In this document: positions 43,578-53,557 of the stretch, one piece after another
Numbering within the stretch: position 1 is the stretch's first letter
Layout of the letters: every line of letters begins with the position of its first letter
Assembly: GCF_004365635.1 (NCBI RefSeq)
Contig: NZ_SOBH01000001.1
Coordinates: 992,001 to 1,056,000 of the forward strand
Length of the DNA stretch: 64,000 bases
Origin: Litoreibacter halocynthiae
GTDB lineage: Bacteria; Pseudomonadota; Alphaproteobacteria; Rhodobacterales; Rhodobacteraceae
Direction: 5' to 3'
The notes under the pieces: generated by a model
The model's database searches: none
What the model saw: only the letters and a program-made list of their open reading frames with translations
What the model was told of the DNA's origin: nothing
Program-made: the position numbers and the translations under genes

Positions 43578-45134
43578 ATGGCAGAGACGAGTAGCATTTT
43601 TGTAGGCGGCGGTGGCGAGGGCTACGCGGATCCGCAAGAGCTTTTGCTGAAATATGCCAACCGCCACGGTCTTATCGCCGGTGCCACGGGGACGGGCAAA
43701 ACCGTGACCTTGCAGATCTTGGCGGAAAGCCTGTCCAATGCGGGTGTTCCGGTTTTCATGTCCGACGTAAAAGGGGACCTGTCCGGTCTGGCGGTCGCAG
43801 GAACCGACACTCACAAGCTGCATGGCGCGTTCATGGAACGTGCTGCCAAGATCGGCTTCTCGGATTTTAGCTACGATTCCTTCCCGGTGACCTTCTGGGA
43901 CATGTATGGCGAAAGCGGGCACCCCGTTCGCACTACGGTCAGCGAGATGGGCCCATTGCTTTTGTCCCGTCTTTTGGAGCTTTCGGAGGCGCAGGAAGGC
44001 ATTTTGAACATTGCCTTCCGCGTGGCCGATGAAGAAGGCCTGCCGCTGCTGGACCTCAAAGACTTGCAGTCCTTACTGGTCTGGATCGGGCAGAATGCGA
44101 AATCGCTGGCGCTGCGCTATGGCTTCGTTTCGTCCCAGTCAGTGGGCGCGATCCAGCGTCGTCTGCTGGTATTGGAAAACCAGGGCGCTGCCGACTTCTT
44201 CGGAGAGCCTGCTTTGGACCTTGAGGACATGTTCCATGTCGATGCTGACGGGCGCGGACAGATTAACATTCTTGCCGCTGACAAGCTGATGTCTGCCCCG
44301 AAACTTTACGCGACCTTCCTGCTTTGGATGCTGTCGGAACTGTTCGAAACGCTTCCGGAAATCGGTGATCCGGAAAAACCGAAATTCGTCTTTTTCTTTG
44401 ACGAGGCACATCTGTTGTTTGATGGCGCGCCAAAAGCTTTGGTCGATAAGGTAGAGCAAGTCGCACGTCTGATCCGCTCCAAGGGCGTAGGGGTCTATTT
44501 TATCACCCAAAAGCCCGCCGACGTGCCGGAAGATATTCTGGGGCAGTTGGGCAACCGTGTGCAGCATGCGTTGCGGGCCTTTACCCGCAAGGATCAGAAA
44601 GACCTGCGTTCGGCAGCGGACACCTATCGCGAAAATCCACGTTTTGACGTCGAGGATGCGATCAAGGAAGTGGGGGTTGGCGAAGCCGTAACCTCGTTCC
44701 TGCTGAAAAAGGGCATTCCGGGCATGGTGGAGCGCACATTGATCCGCCCGCCGTCCTCGCAACTTGGACCGATCACCAGCAAAGAACGTCGTGCTGTTGT
44801 CGCGACGTCCCCCGTCGCGGGCAAATACGAGACTGCATTGGATCGTGAATCAGCGTTCGAGATGCTGGCACAACGCGCAGAAGCTGCGGCAAAAGCCGCT
44901 GAAGAGGCCGAGGCCAAGGAAGACGAGTTGGAAGCCCGCGAGCGCGAATATCAAACAGGTCGGCGGTATTCCGGCACGCGCGTCAAACGCTCCACCTCCA
45001 AGACCAAAACGCGAAAGCGGCGCGGTGACAGCGTGGGGGAGGCGTTTGCCAAATCCATGATGCGCTCGCTTGGGACGAAGACCGGCACGGCCCTTGTACG
45101 CGGGATTATGGGCAGCTTGTTCAAAGCGCGGTAA
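43578..45134 (+). CDS. HerA-like ATPase (DUF853/YjgR family)
   Basis: A 518-residue cytoplasmic P-loop ATPase of the FtsK/HerA superfamily. Walker A at about residue 34 ([13 protein letters not shown]), Walker [17 protein letters not shown], and the conserved [35 protein letters not shown]. Charged helical region (about 430–460), then a basic tail ([15 protein letters not shown]). Role unknown; HerA relatives translocate DNA or proteins. ATG 43578 is chosen over the open frame to 43533, which would run into the small-RNA region. Convergent with mazG with no spacer. Confidence 0.88.
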   Translation: MAETSSIFVGGGGEGYADPQELLLKYANRHGLIAGATGTGKTVTLQILAESLSNAGVPVFMSDVKGDLSGLAVAGTDTHKLHGAFMERAAKIGFSDFSYDSFPVTFWDMYGESGHPVRTTVSEMGPLLLSRLLELSEAQEGILNIAFRVADEEGLPLLDLKDLQSLLVWIGQNAKSLALRYGFVSSQSVGAIQRRLLVLENQGAADFFGEPALDLEDMFHVDADGRGQINILAADKLMSAPKLYATFLLWMLSELFETLPEIGDPEKPKFVFFFDEAHLLFDGAPKALVDKVEQVARLIRSKGVGVYFITQKPADVPEDILGQLGNRVQHALRAFTRKDQKDLRSAADTYRENPRFDVEDAIKEVGVGEAVTSFLLKKGIPGMVERTLIRPPSSQLGPITSKERRAVVATSPVAGKYETALDRESAFEMLAQRAEAAAKAAEEAEAKEDELEAREREYQTGRRYSGTRVKRSTSKTKTRKRRGDSVGEAFAKSMMRSLGTKTGTALVRGIMGSLFKAR

Positions 45135-45944
45135 TCACCGCCTGCTCTCCGCCTTCACCTCGTCCCAAAGGGTGTCCATCTCGGACAAATCCGACTGGGA
45201 CGGGGTTTTGCCACGCTCGGCCAGCTTTGCCTCAACCGCTTCAAATCGACGGGTGAACTTCGCGTTTGCGGCCCGCAGGGCTGCTTCGGGGTCCAACCCA
45301 AGATGTCGGCCAAGATTTGCCATGACGAATAGCAAATCCCCGAACTCTTCCTCGACTTCGGTTTGAGTAAGGGTATCGCGAGCTTCGACCAATTCGCGGG
45401 CCTCCTCGACGATCTTGTCGAGCACCTCGTCGGTCGAAGGCCAGTCGAAGCCGACCCGTGCTGCCCGCTTTTGCAACTTCAAGGCACGCAACAATGCGGG
45501 AAGACCCACAGCGACGCCGTCCAGTGTGCCGCCTTGCGCTTTGCCAGCGCGCTCCGCAGCCTTGATCTGTTCCCAGTCCGCCACTTGTTGTTCGGCGGAT
45601 TTATCACGGCTTTCGTCGCCGAAAACGTGGGGATGGCGGGCAATCATCTTGTCCGAAATCGCATTGGCGACGGAGGCGAAATCAAACAACCCAGCCTCGG
45701 TTCCCATTTGCGTGTGGTAAACCGTCTGGAGCAGCAGATCGCCCAACTCCCCCTCCAATTCTGTCCAGTCGCTGCGTTCGATGGCGTCAGCGACCTCATA
45801 GGCTTCTTCGATGGTGTAGGGCGCGATGGAGGCGAAATCCTGTTCAATGTCCCAAGGACAGCCTGATTTTGGGTCCCGCAGACGGCGCATGATTTCAATC
45901 AGGCGGGGCATGGGCTGGGAGGCATCATGGACAAGATCAGGCAT
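45135..45944 (-). CDS. mazG: nucleoside triphosphate pyrophosphohydrolase MazG
   Basis: Hydrolyses NTPs and dNTPs to monophosphates, cleaning the pool of abnormal nucleotides. 269 residues with two MazG domains: the N-terminal CPWDIEQDFASIAPYTIEEAYEVADAIE...LEGELGDLLLQTVYHTQM and a second with LDKIVEEARELVEARDTLTQTEVEEEFGDLLFVMANLGRHLG, each with the E-x2-E/E-x2-D metal pattern. ATG 45944 chosen; the open frame upstream to 46022 overlaps the M20 gene start region. Divergent from the M20 amidohydrolase with 58 bp between starts. Confidence 0.95.
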   Translation of the reverse strand: MPDLVHDASQPMPRLIEIMRRLRDPKSGCPWDIEQDFASIAPYTIEEAYEVADAIERSDWTELEGELGDLLLQTVYHTQMGTEAGLFDFASVANAISDKMIARHPHVFGDESRDKSAEQQVADWEQIKAAERAGKAQGGTLDGVAVGLPALLRALKLQKRAARVGFDWPSTDEVLDKIVEEARELVEARDTLTQTEVEEEFGDLLFVMANLGRHLGLDPEAALRAANAKFTRRFEAVEAKLAERGKTPSQSDLSEMDTLWDEVKAESRR

Positions 45945-46002
45945 TGCAGTGTCTTTGCGTTTGGAGGATCGTTGCGCGCAGATAACCAGAAGGAACGCCC
46001 GC

Positions 46003-47163
46003 ATGCCACCCGTGAACCGCATCGCCGACTATGCTGAAGACATGAAAACCTGGCGCCGATGGATGCACCAGAATCCCGAATTGCAATTTGATTGCCACGA
46101 AACGGCGGCATTTGTGGTGGCGCGCCTGAAAGAGTTCGGGATCACGGAGATTCACGAAGGCATTGCGCAAAGCGGTGTCGTGGCGATCATTGAAGGGCAG
46201 GGCGACGGGCCAACCATCGGTCTGCGTGCAGATATGGACGCTCTGCCAATGCAGGAAACCACGGGGCTGGACTATGCGTCCACCGTTGCCGGCAAAATGC
46301 ACGCTTGCGGTCATGACGGGCATACAACGATGCTTCTTGGCGCGGCGCGGTATCTGGCCGAGACGCGGAATTTCAAGGGCCGTGTCGCGTTGATCTTCCA
46401 GCCTGCGGAAGAAGGCGGCGGCGGCGCGGGCGTTATGGTCGAAGAAGGCATCATGGAGCGCTTTGACATCAGCGAAGTCTACGCGTTGCACAACAACCCG
46501 AGCGTTCCGTTTGGCGAGTTTGTGACAACGCCTGGTCCGATCATGGCGGCAGTGGATACGTTCCACATTCATATCGACGGTGTTGGCGGGCACGGCGCTT
46601 ACCCGCATGAAACGAAAGACCCTGTGGTCGCGACTTTGGGCATCTGCAACGCAATCCAGACCATCGTATCGCGGAACCACAAGTCGCTGGATGATCTGGT
46701 GGTCTCCGTGACGCAAATCCACACTGGCTCGGCTGACAATGTCATTCCAGATACGGCCTATATCAACGGCACCGTGCGCACCTTCGATCCAACTGTACAG
46801 GATATGGTCGAGCGTCGCTTGACAGAGATCGTGGCCGGGCAGGCAGCAAGCTATGGTGTGGAGGCGCGTCTGACATATGAACGCGGCTATCCTGCGACGG
46901 TAAATGATACGCGCAAAACCGCGTTTGCAGCAGATGTTGCGCGTCAGATTGCGGGCGACAAGGCGGTGAATGATGAAGGCGGCCGCGAGATGGGGGCTGA
47001 GGATTTTTCCTACATGCTGGAAAAACGCCCCGGAGCTTACCTGTTCTTGGGTCAAGGCACCGACGCAGGTCTGCACAACCCGAACTACAATTTCAACGAC
47101 GAGATCGCCCCGATCGGTGCGTCCTTCTTTGCGAAGCTGGTCGAAACCGCCCAGCCGCTTTAA
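46003..47163 (+). CDS. M20-family amidohydrolase (hippurate/N-acyl-amino-acid hydrolase type)
   Basis: A 386-residue zinc amidohydrolase. Metal and catalytic motifs: GLRADMDALPM, HACGHDGHTTMLLGAARYL, IFQPAEEGGGGA, plus the dimerisation insert and C-terminal GAEDFSYMLEKRPGAYLFLG. The Cys-Gly-His form of the metal motif is that of the M20D (hippurate/IAA-conjugate/N-acetyl-diaminopimelate) group. The true substrate is not evident. ATG 46003 has AAGGAA upstream. Its stop overlaps the flavin reductase 3' end by 4 bases. Confidence 0.9.
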   Translation: MPPVNRIADYAEDMKTWRRWMHQNPELQFDCHETAAFVVARLKEFGITEIHEGIAQSGVVAIIEGQGDGPTIGLRADMDALPMQETTGLDYASTVAGKMHACGHDGHTTMLLGAARYLAETRNFKGRVALIFQPAEEGGGGAGVMVEEGIMERFDISEVYALHNNPSVPFGEFVTTPGPIMAAVDTFHIHIDGVGGHGAYPHETKDPVVATLGICNAIQTIVSRNHKSLDDLVVSVTQIHTGSADNVIPDTAYINGTVRTFDPTVQDMVERRLTEIVAGQAASYGVEARLTYERGYPATVNDTRKTAFAADVARQIAGDKAVNDEGGREMGAEDFSYMLEKRPGAYLFLGQGTDAGLHNPNYNFNDEIAPIGASFFAKLVETAQPL

Positions 47164-47663
47164 GCGAGATTTTGATAGGCCCGATTGCCGTACAACAAGG
47201 GTGGCCCGTCAAGGCAGGCCACCTGCAGGACCGAGCCGATCATGACGTGATGGGTGCCGATACGCTCGTCTGACAGCAGTTTGCAATCGAACCGTGCCAA
47301 TGCAGTGACCAATCCCGGCGCACCGCTCCGCATAGGCTCGAACTGTCCGGCGGTGAACTTGTCACCACCCGGCGCAGGGGTGCGACTGGCGAAGACATTG
47401 GCGATGTCAGTCTGATCCGCTCCCAAGAGGTTTATGCAAAAACAGCGGTTGTTCAGGATAGCGGGCGCCGCAGTGGTTTCGTGATGCAAACAGACCAGCA
47501 TGGTCGGCGCATCCCCATCCGCAGAAACGGACGTCATCGCCGAGACCGTCGCCCCAGCGGGACCAACAGGACCATCGGTCGTTACGATTGTTACGGAGGA
47601 GACCAGCTGGCTCATCGCATCAACAAACTTGTCGCGAAGTTGGAGTCGTTCAGGTGTTGTCAT
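47160..47663 (-). CDS. flavin reductase family protein
   Basis: A 167-residue FMN-binding split-barrel protein of the HpaC/NtaB group, which reduces free flavin with NAD(P)H for a partner monooxygenase. Signatures: SSVTIVTTDGPVGPAGATVSAMTSVSADGDAPTMLVCLHHET, RCFCINLLGADQ and ALARFDCKLLSDERIGTHHVMIGSV. No two-component monooxygenase adjoins it, so its partner is elsewhere. Start ATG 47663; the aminotransferase begins on the other strand 119 bp away. Confidence 0.88.
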   Translation of the reverse strand: MTTPERLQLRDKFVDAMSQLVSSVTIVTTDGPVGPAGATVSAMTSVSADGDAPTMLVCLHHETTAAPAILNNRCFCINLLGADQTDIANVFASRTPAPGGDKFTAGQFEPMRSGAPGLVTALARFDCKLLSDERIGTHHVMIGSVLQVACLDGPPLLYGNRAYQNLA

Positions 47664-47781
47664 GGTCGCCTTCTTGGTTCGCGCTGTAGTTCCTGTCTGC
47701 CTGTGCATGAACTTAGGCGCAAGTCTTGCATTGTCACGAAGGCAGGGGCAGGTTGGCGATATAATTGACGAAGGAGCGATC

Positions 47782-49164
47782 ATGAGCGCTGACACCAACC
47801 TCGACATTGCAGCGCTGGACAAGGCCCACGCACTGCATCCTTGGACCCATTTCGAAAGCTTCGTCCGCGACGGACCCTTGGTAATCGAGCGCGGGTCCGG
47901 CTGCTCCCTTTGGGACAGCGACGGGCGGGAATATCTGGACGCGGTCGGTGGGCTCTGGTGCACAAATATCGGCCTGGGTCGCCGCGAAATGGCTGAAACC
48001 ATTGCCGCACAGGCCGAGAAACTGGCCTTTTCCAACACCTTCGTGGACATGACCAACGGACCGTCCGCCCTGTTAAGCGCCAAACTGGCGGAACTGGCGC
48101 CGGGTGATTTAAACCATGTCCATCTGACCACTGGCGGCTCCACGGCTGTCGACAGCGCTTACCGCATGGTTGCGTATTATCAGCGTTGCTCCGGTCGGCC
48201 GGACAAAACCCATGTTATCGCGCGCGACAGTTCTTACCACGGCTCCAGTTTCGCGACGATTTCAATCGGCAAGCGGTCCGGCGACAAGATGCCGGAGTTT
48301 GAATATCTGTCAGAGGGCATCCACCATGTCAGCGCACCAGACTGCTATCGCGCGATAGGGGAGCGGAGCGAGGCGGAGTTCTGCGATGATCTGGTTGCGG
48401 AGTTCGAAGCCAAGATCAACGAAATCGGACCCGACAAGGTGGGTGGTTTCTTCGCGGAACCCATTCAGGCATCCGGCGGAGTTGTTGTGCCACCCAAAGG
48501 CTACCTGAAACGGATGGCAGAGGTTTGCCAGAAGCACGATATCCTGTTCATCGCGGATGAGGTCGTGACAGCGTTCGGGCGCTTGGGACATTGGTTTGCG
48601 TCATGGGACGAATTTGGTGTGCAGCCAGACATAATTTGCTGCGCCAAGGGCCTTAGCTCCGGCTACCAACCCATTGGAGCCATGATCTTTTCCGACCGGA
48701 TATGGGACGCGATGCAAGGGGACCGCTGGTACGCATCCGGCTTCACCTATGCGGGCCATCCGGTGGCCTGTGCGGCGGCGCTGAAGAATATTGAGATTAT
48801 CGAGCGCGAGGGCCTTCTCGCGCATGCCACAAAGGTCGGCCACTATTTCGAAGATCGCTTGGGGCAGTTGGAAAACCTGCCGATGGTTGGCGACGTTCGC
48901 GGACGCAAGCTGATGCTGTGTGTCGAAAACGTAGCGGACAAGGCCACCAAAGCATTGCTGCCGGATGATCTTGACGTGGGCAAGCGCATTGCTGACGCCG
49001 CAGAGGCGCGCGGATTGATGGTGCGCCCGATGGGACACCTGAATGTCATGTCACCGCCCTTGGTGATCACGCAATCGCAGATTGATTTCGTTGCGGAAAC
49101 CCTTGAATTGGCTATCAAAGAAGTGACGGATCAACTGGTACGCGATGGGATAAGGATCGGATAA
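47782..49164 (+). CDS. class III pyridoxal-phosphate aminotransferase (putrescine/omega-amino acid type)
   Basis: A 460-residue omega-aminotransferase. PLP-lysine in CCAKGLSSGYQPIGA; cofactor-phosphate region TTGGSTAVDSAYRM; FIADEVVTAFGRLG. It resembles the enzymes that use putrescine, beta-alanine or taurine with pyruvate. Context points to putrescine or a guanidino/amino acid: agmatinase starts one base before its stop (TAATG), and a guanidinobutyrase follows. ATG 47782 has AAGGAG upstream; the longer open frame runs antisense to the flavin reductase. Confidence 0.88.
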   Translation: MSADTNLDIAALDKAHALHPWTHFESFVRDGPLVIERGSGCSLWDSDGREYLDAVGGLWCTNIGLGRREMAETIAAQAEKLAFSNTFVDMTNGPSALLSAKLAELAPGDLNHVHLTTGGSTAVDSAYRMVAYYQRCSGRPDKTHVIARDSSYHGSSFATISIGKRSGDKMPEFEYLSEGIHHVSAPDCYRAIGERSEAEFCDDLVAEFEAKINEIGPDKVGGFFAEPIQASGGVVVPPKGYLKRMAEVCQKHDILFIADEVVTAFGRLGHWFASWDEFGVQPDIICCAKGLSSGYQPIGAMIFSDRIWDAMQGDRWYASGFTYAGHPVACAAALKNIEIIEREGLLAHATKVGHYFEDRLGQLENLPMVGDVRGRKLMLCVENVADKATKALLPDDLDVGKRIADAAEARGLMVRPMGHLNVMSPPLVITQSQIDFVAETLELAIKEVTDQLVRDGIRIG

Positions 49165-50132
49165 TGGCGCTTACTGATGCTGCATACGACGTAGACAATG
49201 CGCTGACGCGCGACGGTTTTCGGGGGCATAGCTTCGAGAACGCCTTTGGTGGTGCGCTCAGCTTCTTGCGTCGGACTTATACCAAAGATCTCACAGGGGT
49301 AGACCTTGCCGTAACAGGGATCCCGTTTGATCAAGCAGTGACACACAGGCCTGGGACACGTCTTGGGCCGCGTGCTATTCGGGAAGTCTCGACGTTGCAA
49401 GCCTGCGATCCGCCCTACGGCTGGGACATTGATCCGATGCTGGACTTCAACATCGCGGACTACGGAGATTTAGCGTTTGATTACGCGGAGATACCAGCCT
49501 TTCCTAAAGCGGTTACGAGCCACATTTCCGGCATTCTTGACGCCGGTGCAGGCTCGCTTTGTCTTGGTGGAGATCACTACATTACCTTCCCGATATTGCG
49601 GGCCTATGTGAAAAAATTCGGGCCGCTATCGCTGCTACAGTTCGATGCCCATTCCGACACATGGCCCGACGATGACATGGCCCGTGTTGACCACGGAACC
49701 ATGTTCTACAAGGCGGTGAAGGAAGGTCTGATCGTGCCGGAACGCTCGGTGCAGGTCGGCATCCGGACCGTTTGCGAAGACTATATGGGCGTGAACGTCA
49801 TAGATGCCCGCGAAGTGCATGAGAGCGGGACGGCCGCCGTGGTGAAGAAGATCAAATCCATCATCGGTGACCATCAAACTTACCTTACCTTCGATATTGA
49901 TTGCCTCGACCCTGCCTTCGCGCCGGGAACCGGTACGCCCGTGTCTGGCGGGTTGAGTTCGGCGCAAGCGCTTCACATCCTGCGCGATCTTAAGCGTTTG
50001 AATATGGTCGGCGGCGATGTCGTGGAGGTTTCCCCACCGTTCGATGTGGGAAACGCCACCGCCGTTGCGGGCGCGCATGTGGCGACCGAATTGATGTGTC
50101 TTTATTGCTATAACAAACGGGAGCGTGCGTGA
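49164..50132 (+). CDS. speB: agmatinase
   Basis: Splits agmatine into putrescine and urea. 322 residues, ureohydrolase family with all binuclear manganese motifs: LGGDHYITFP, FDAHSDTW and LTFDIDCLDPAFAPGTGTP. The segment VDHGTMFYKAVKEGLIVPERSVQVGIRT matches E. coli SpeB closely, which supports agmatinase over other ureohydrolases. Overlaps the aminotransferase stop by one base and the guanidinobutyrase start by one base. Confidence 0.9.
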   Translation: MALTDAAYDVDNALTRDGFRGHSFENAFGGALSFLRRTYTKDLTGVDLAVTGIPFDQAVTHRPGTRLGPRAIREVSTLQACDPPYGWDIDPMLDFNIADYGDLAFDYAEIPAFPKAVTSHISGILDAGAGSLCLGGDHYITFPILRAYVKKFGPLSLLQFDAHSDTWPDDDMARVDHGTMFYKAVKEGLIVPERSVQVGIRTVCEDYMGVNVIDAREVHESGTAAVVKKIKSIIGDHQTYLTFDIDCLDPAFAPGTGTPVSGGLSSAQALHILRDLKRLNMVGGDVVEVSPPFDVGNATAVAGAHVATELMCLYCYNKRERA

Positions 50133-51073
50133 TGCCAAACCAACCAATTTCAGGGAACGATCTTGCGCGTTTTGCCGGCCAAGGCACGTTTATGCGTCTT
50201 CCAAAGGTTGAAAGTGCGGATGGGCTCGACGTGGCGTTTGTTGGCATTCCGATGGATCACGGCTCCAGCTGGCGGTCCGGAACGCGGTTTGGACCCGCCC
50301 AAGTTCGTAACGAAAGCTCGATGATCCGGCCCTATGCGGTTCAGACAGGGGCTGCCCCGTTTGATGCGCTGCAATGTGCGGATATTGGTGATGTGGCCAT
50401 AAACACGTTCAACCTTCGCGATAGTATTCGAATAATTACAGAGTATTACGACGCACTCTTAAAGCAGGATGTCATTCCAATGACGATCGGCGGAGATCAC
50501 ACGATCACCCTGCCAATCCTGCGCGCCATCGCCAAAAAGCACGGACCGGTGGGCCTCGTTCATGTGGATGCTCATGCCGATGTAAATGACGAGATGTTCG
50601 GCGAGCGCGAGTGCCATGGCACAGTGTTCCGCCGCGCTTACGAAGAAGGGCTGCTTCGCCCCGACGATGTCTACCAGATCGGATTGCGCGGCACTGGCTA
50701 CACAGCAGAGGATTTCGACGAGCCGCGCGAATGGGGGTTCAACCTAACGCTCGCGCAGGAGGTTTGGCACAAATCAACGTCTCCGCTGGCGGCGCAGATC
50801 AGAAAGAACATGGGCGCAGGGCCGGTCTACATCACCTATGATATCGACAGTCTTGACCCGTCCATCGCACCCGGCACTGGCACACCCGAAATCGGGGGGC
50901 TGACAACGCCGCAAGCGCTGGAGCTGATCCGAGGGTTGCGCGGGTTGCCCATCGTAGGGTGCGACTTGGTCGAGGTTGCACCGCCTTACGACACTTCCGG
51001 CAACACTGCGCTAACCGCGGCGAATATCATGTTCGAGATGCTGTCGGTATTGCCCGGAGTTCCGTATCGCTAA
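50132..51073 (+). CDS. guanidinobutyrase-like ureohydrolase
   Basis: A 313-residue second ureohydrolase, clearly diverged from the agmatinase beside it. Metal motifs: IGGDHTITLP, VDAHADVNDEMFGE and ITYDIDSLDPSIAPGTGTP. The DAHADVND form and GSSWRSGTRFGPAQVRNESSMI recall 4-guanidinobutyrase (GbuA), which makes 4-aminobutyrate and urea. ATG 50132 overlaps the agmatinase stop (TGATG); a GTG lies three bases earlier. Guanidinopropionase activity is an alternative. Confidence 0.85.
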   Translation: MPNQPISGNDLARFAGQGTFMRLPKVESADGLDVAFVGIPMDHGSSWRSGTRFGPAQVRNESSMIRPYAVQTGAAPFDALQCADIGDVAINTFNLRDSIRIITEYYDALLKQDVIPMTIGGDHTITLPILRAIAKKHGPVGLVHVDAHADVNDEMFGERECHGTVFRRAYEEGLLRPDDVYQIGLRGTGYTAEDFDEPREWGFNLTLAQEVWHKSTSPLAAQIRKNMGAGPVYITYDIDSLDPSIAPGTGTPEIGGLTTPQALELIRGLRGLPIVGCDLVEVAPPYDTSGNTALTAANIMFEMLSVLPGVPYR

Positions 51074-51144
51074 CCACAAATCGCAGTGGACTACGGGCGC
51101 GAATTGAACGACAACGTGGCCAAACGTGAATATGGCGCAGGAAA

Positions 51145-51957
51145 ATGGCAGTAGGTATCTTTGATAGCGGGTTGGGCGGATTGACCGTCTATGACCAGAT
51201 CGCGGCTGACATGCCCGATCTGCCGGTCTGTTACTTTGCCGACAGCGCAAACACGCCTTACGGTGTTCGCACCGCTGACGATATCTACAACCTTACCTGT
51301 GCAGCCACGCAGTCGCTGTTCGATGCGGGCTGTGATCTGGTGATCCTCGCGTGCAACACCGCCTCTGCTGCGGCTTTGAGGCGGATGCAGGAAAACTGGG
51401 TGCCAACCGACAAGCGCGTGCTTGGTGTCTTCGTGCCAATGATCGAGGCCCTGACCGAGCGCAACTGGGGCGACAATTCTCCGCCGCGCGAAGTAGACGT
51501 GCGGGACGTGGCCCTGTTTGCCACCCCTGCGACCGTTGCGTCGCGGGCATTCCAACGCGAACTGGCGTTCCGTGCCATTGGTGTCGATGTCGAAACGCAG
51601 CCTTGTGGCGGTTTGGTGGATGCGCTGGAAGACGGCGACGAGATGCTGGCCGAGGCCTTGGTGCGCTCGCATGTCGATGCGCTGAAGCGGCGGATGCCCA
51701 ACCCGCAGGCCGCGATCTTGGGCTGCACGCATTACCCGTTGATGCAAAAGGCGTTTCAGGATGCTTTGGGCGGAGACGTAAAGGTGTTCTCGCAAGCCAA
51801 TCTGGTGTCGGCGAGCCTTGCGGATTATCTCAAACGGCACCCGAATATGCTGGGGCAGGGAACGCAAACCAGATTCCTGACCACTGGCAATCCGGCACAG
51901 GTCACCGACCGCGCCACGCAGTTCCTGCGACGAAAGATCCAGTTCGAAGCGGCATGA
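51145..51957 (+). CDS. murI: glutamate racemase
   Basis: Makes D-glutamate for peptidoglycan. 270 residues. The two catalytic cysteines are Cys70 (LACNTASA) and Cys194 (GCTHYPLM); N-terminal [17 protein letters not shown] and [11 protein letters not shown] are typical. Stands alone after the ureohydrolase cluster (71 bp gap) and before argC (55 bp gap). Confidence 0.95.
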   Translation: MAVGIFDSGLGGLTVYDQIAADMPDLPVCYFADSANTPYGVRTADDIYNLTCAATQSLFDAGCDLVILACNTASAAALRRMQENWVPTDKRVLGVFVPMIEALTERNWGDNSPPREVDVRDVALFATPATVASRAFQRELAFRAIGVDVETQPCGGLVDALEDGDEMLAEALVRSHVDALKRRMPNPQAAILGCTHYPLMQKAFQDALGGDVKVFSQANLVSASLADYLKRHPNMLGQGTQTRFLTTGNPAQVTDRATQFLRRKIQFEAA

Positions 51958-52012
51958 TTGCCGCGCGCCTGTCTTTCTTCTAAACCATCTTTGAATTCAT
52001 ACGGAGTCTGTC

Positions 52013-53041
52013 ATGACCCATAAAATCGCCATCCTAGGTGCGTCCGGTTATACCGGAGCGGAACTCGTCCGGTTGATCGCAACGCATCCCTCTCTCTCCA
52101 TCGTGGCCTTGTCGGCTGACCGCAAAGCAGGCATGGAAATGGCCGAGGTGTTCCCGCATCTTCGGCATCTGGACCTGCCCACTTTGGTGACCATCGACGA
52201 GATCGACTTCTCGGACATCGACCTGTGCTTTTGCGCTTTGCCGCATAAGACGTCGCAGGAGGTCATTGCCAAACTGCCTAAGACCCTGAAAATCGTCGAC
52301 CTGTCCGCCGATTTCCGGCTGCGCGACCCGGAAGCCTACAAGACATGGTACGGAAACGACCACGCAGCGCTGGAGATGCAGGGCGAGGCAGTCTACGGGC
52401 TGACGGAATTCTACCGCAATGACATCGCCAAGGCACGGCTTGTGGCCGGCACCGGCTGCAATGCCGCGACGGGTCAGTTCGCCCTGCGGCCACTGATTGC
52501 GGGCGGAGTGATTGATCTGGACGACATCATCCTTGACCTTAAAGTCGGTGTCTCCGGTGCGGGTCGGTCCTTGAAGGAAAACCTGCTGCATGCGGAACTG
52601 TCCGAAGGCAGCAATGCCTATGCAATCGGTGGCACGCACCGGCATCTGGGGGAATTCGATCAGGAGTTCTCTGCCATCGCCGGACGGCCCGTTAAGGTTC
52701 AGTTCACACCCCATCTGGTGCCAATGAACCGCGGTATTCTTGCGACTGTTTATGTCAAAGGCGATGCCGCAGACATCCACGCGACGCTTGCCGAGGCCTA
52801 TAGCGACGAGCCGTTCATTGAGGTACTGCCCTTTGGTCAAGCGCCCTCGACCCATGAGACACGCGGCTCCAACTTCGTGCATATCGGCGTCACTGGCGAC
52901 CGGATTGAAGGCCGCGCGATCGTGATCGCAGCCCTTGATAACCTCACGAAAGGCTCATCCGGTCAGGCGTTGCAAAATGCCAATCTGATGTTAGGTCTAG
53001 AAGAGACCGAGGGGCTGATGATGGCCCCGCTGTTCCCGTAA
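52013..53041 (+). CDS. argC: N-acetyl-gamma-glutamyl-phosphate reductase
   Basis: Third step of arginine synthesis: NADPH reduction of N-acetylglutamyl phosphate to the semialdehyde. 342 residues, type 1 ArgC. Dinucleotide-binding [16 protein letters not shown]; active-site Cys149 in [54 protein letters not shown]. The active-site loop GCNAAT differs from the commoner GCYPT form but occurs in alphaproteobacteria. ccmE follows after 12 bp. Confidence 0.96.
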   Translation: MTHKIAILGASGYTGAELVRLIATHPSLSIVALSADRKAGMEMAEVFPHLRHLDLPTLVTIDEIDFSDIDLCFCALPHKTSQEVIAKLPKTLKIVDLSADFRLRDPEAYKTWYGNDHAALEMQGEAVYGLTEFYRNDIAKARLVAGTGCNAATGQFALRPLIAGGVIDLDDIILDLKVGVSGAGRSLKENLLHAELSEGSNAYAIGGTHRHLGEFDQEFSAIAGRPVKVQFTPHLVPMNRGILATVYVKGDAADIHATLAEAYSDEPFIEVLPFGQAPSTHETRGSNFVHIGVTGDRIEGRAIVIAALDNLTKGSSGQALQNANLMLGLEETEGLMMAPLFP

Positions 53042-53053
53042 AGGATCCGCGCC

Positions 53054-53500
53054 ATGAAAGGCCTCAAGAAAAAACGCCGCATTCAGGTCATCGCAGTCGC
53101 TGCGGTGGCGCTGCTCGTGTCCACTGCGTTGATCGGGTACGCTCTGCGTGACGGGATCAACTTCTTCCGCTCACCCACGGAAGTTGTCGAAACCCCGCCG
53201 CGCGAGAGCGAGACGTTTCGTATTGGCGGATTGGTCGAAGACGGCAGCCTGAAAGTCAACGAGTCGCAAGAGATCACCTTCAATGTGACCGATGGCAACG
53301 CGGTTGTCGCGGTCACCTATAAGGGTATCTTGCCTGACCTGTTCGAAGAAGGTCAGGGCATGGTCGGCACCGGACGCTACATTGAAGGCGTCTTCCAAGC
53401 CTCGGAAATTCTTGCCAAACATGACGAAAAATACATGCCGGTCGAAGTCATCGACGCGTTGAAAGAACAAGGCGTGTATAAAGAGGCGAACGGTAGCTAG
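53054..53500 (+). CDS. ccmE: cytochrome c maturation protein CcmE
   Basis: Periplasmic heme chaperone, anchored by one N-terminal helix (about 10–30). 148 residues. Heme is bound covalently by His123 in LAKHDEKYMP; FRIGGLVEDGSLK and VAVTYKGILPDLFEEGQGMVGTGRY are family-typical. The other ccm genes are not in the window. Confidence 0.95.
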   Translation: MKGLKKKRRIQVIAVAAVALLVSTALIGYALRDGINFFRSPTEVVETPPRESETFRIGGLVEDGSLKVNESQEITFNVTDGNAVVAVTYKGILPDLFEEGQGMVGTGRYIEGVFQASEILAKHDEKYMPVEVIDALKEQGVYKEANGS

Positions 53501-53557
53501 AGGCTCCGTTAACCAAATAAGCGCAACTTTGGCCCCGTGTTGCAGCGGAGGCCAAAG

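Noticed and set aside
43412-43597. 61-codon minus-strand open frame through the small-RNA candidate
   Set aside because: It reads through the terminator stem and stops in its T run, with no ribosome-binding site; a structured RNA explains the sequence better.
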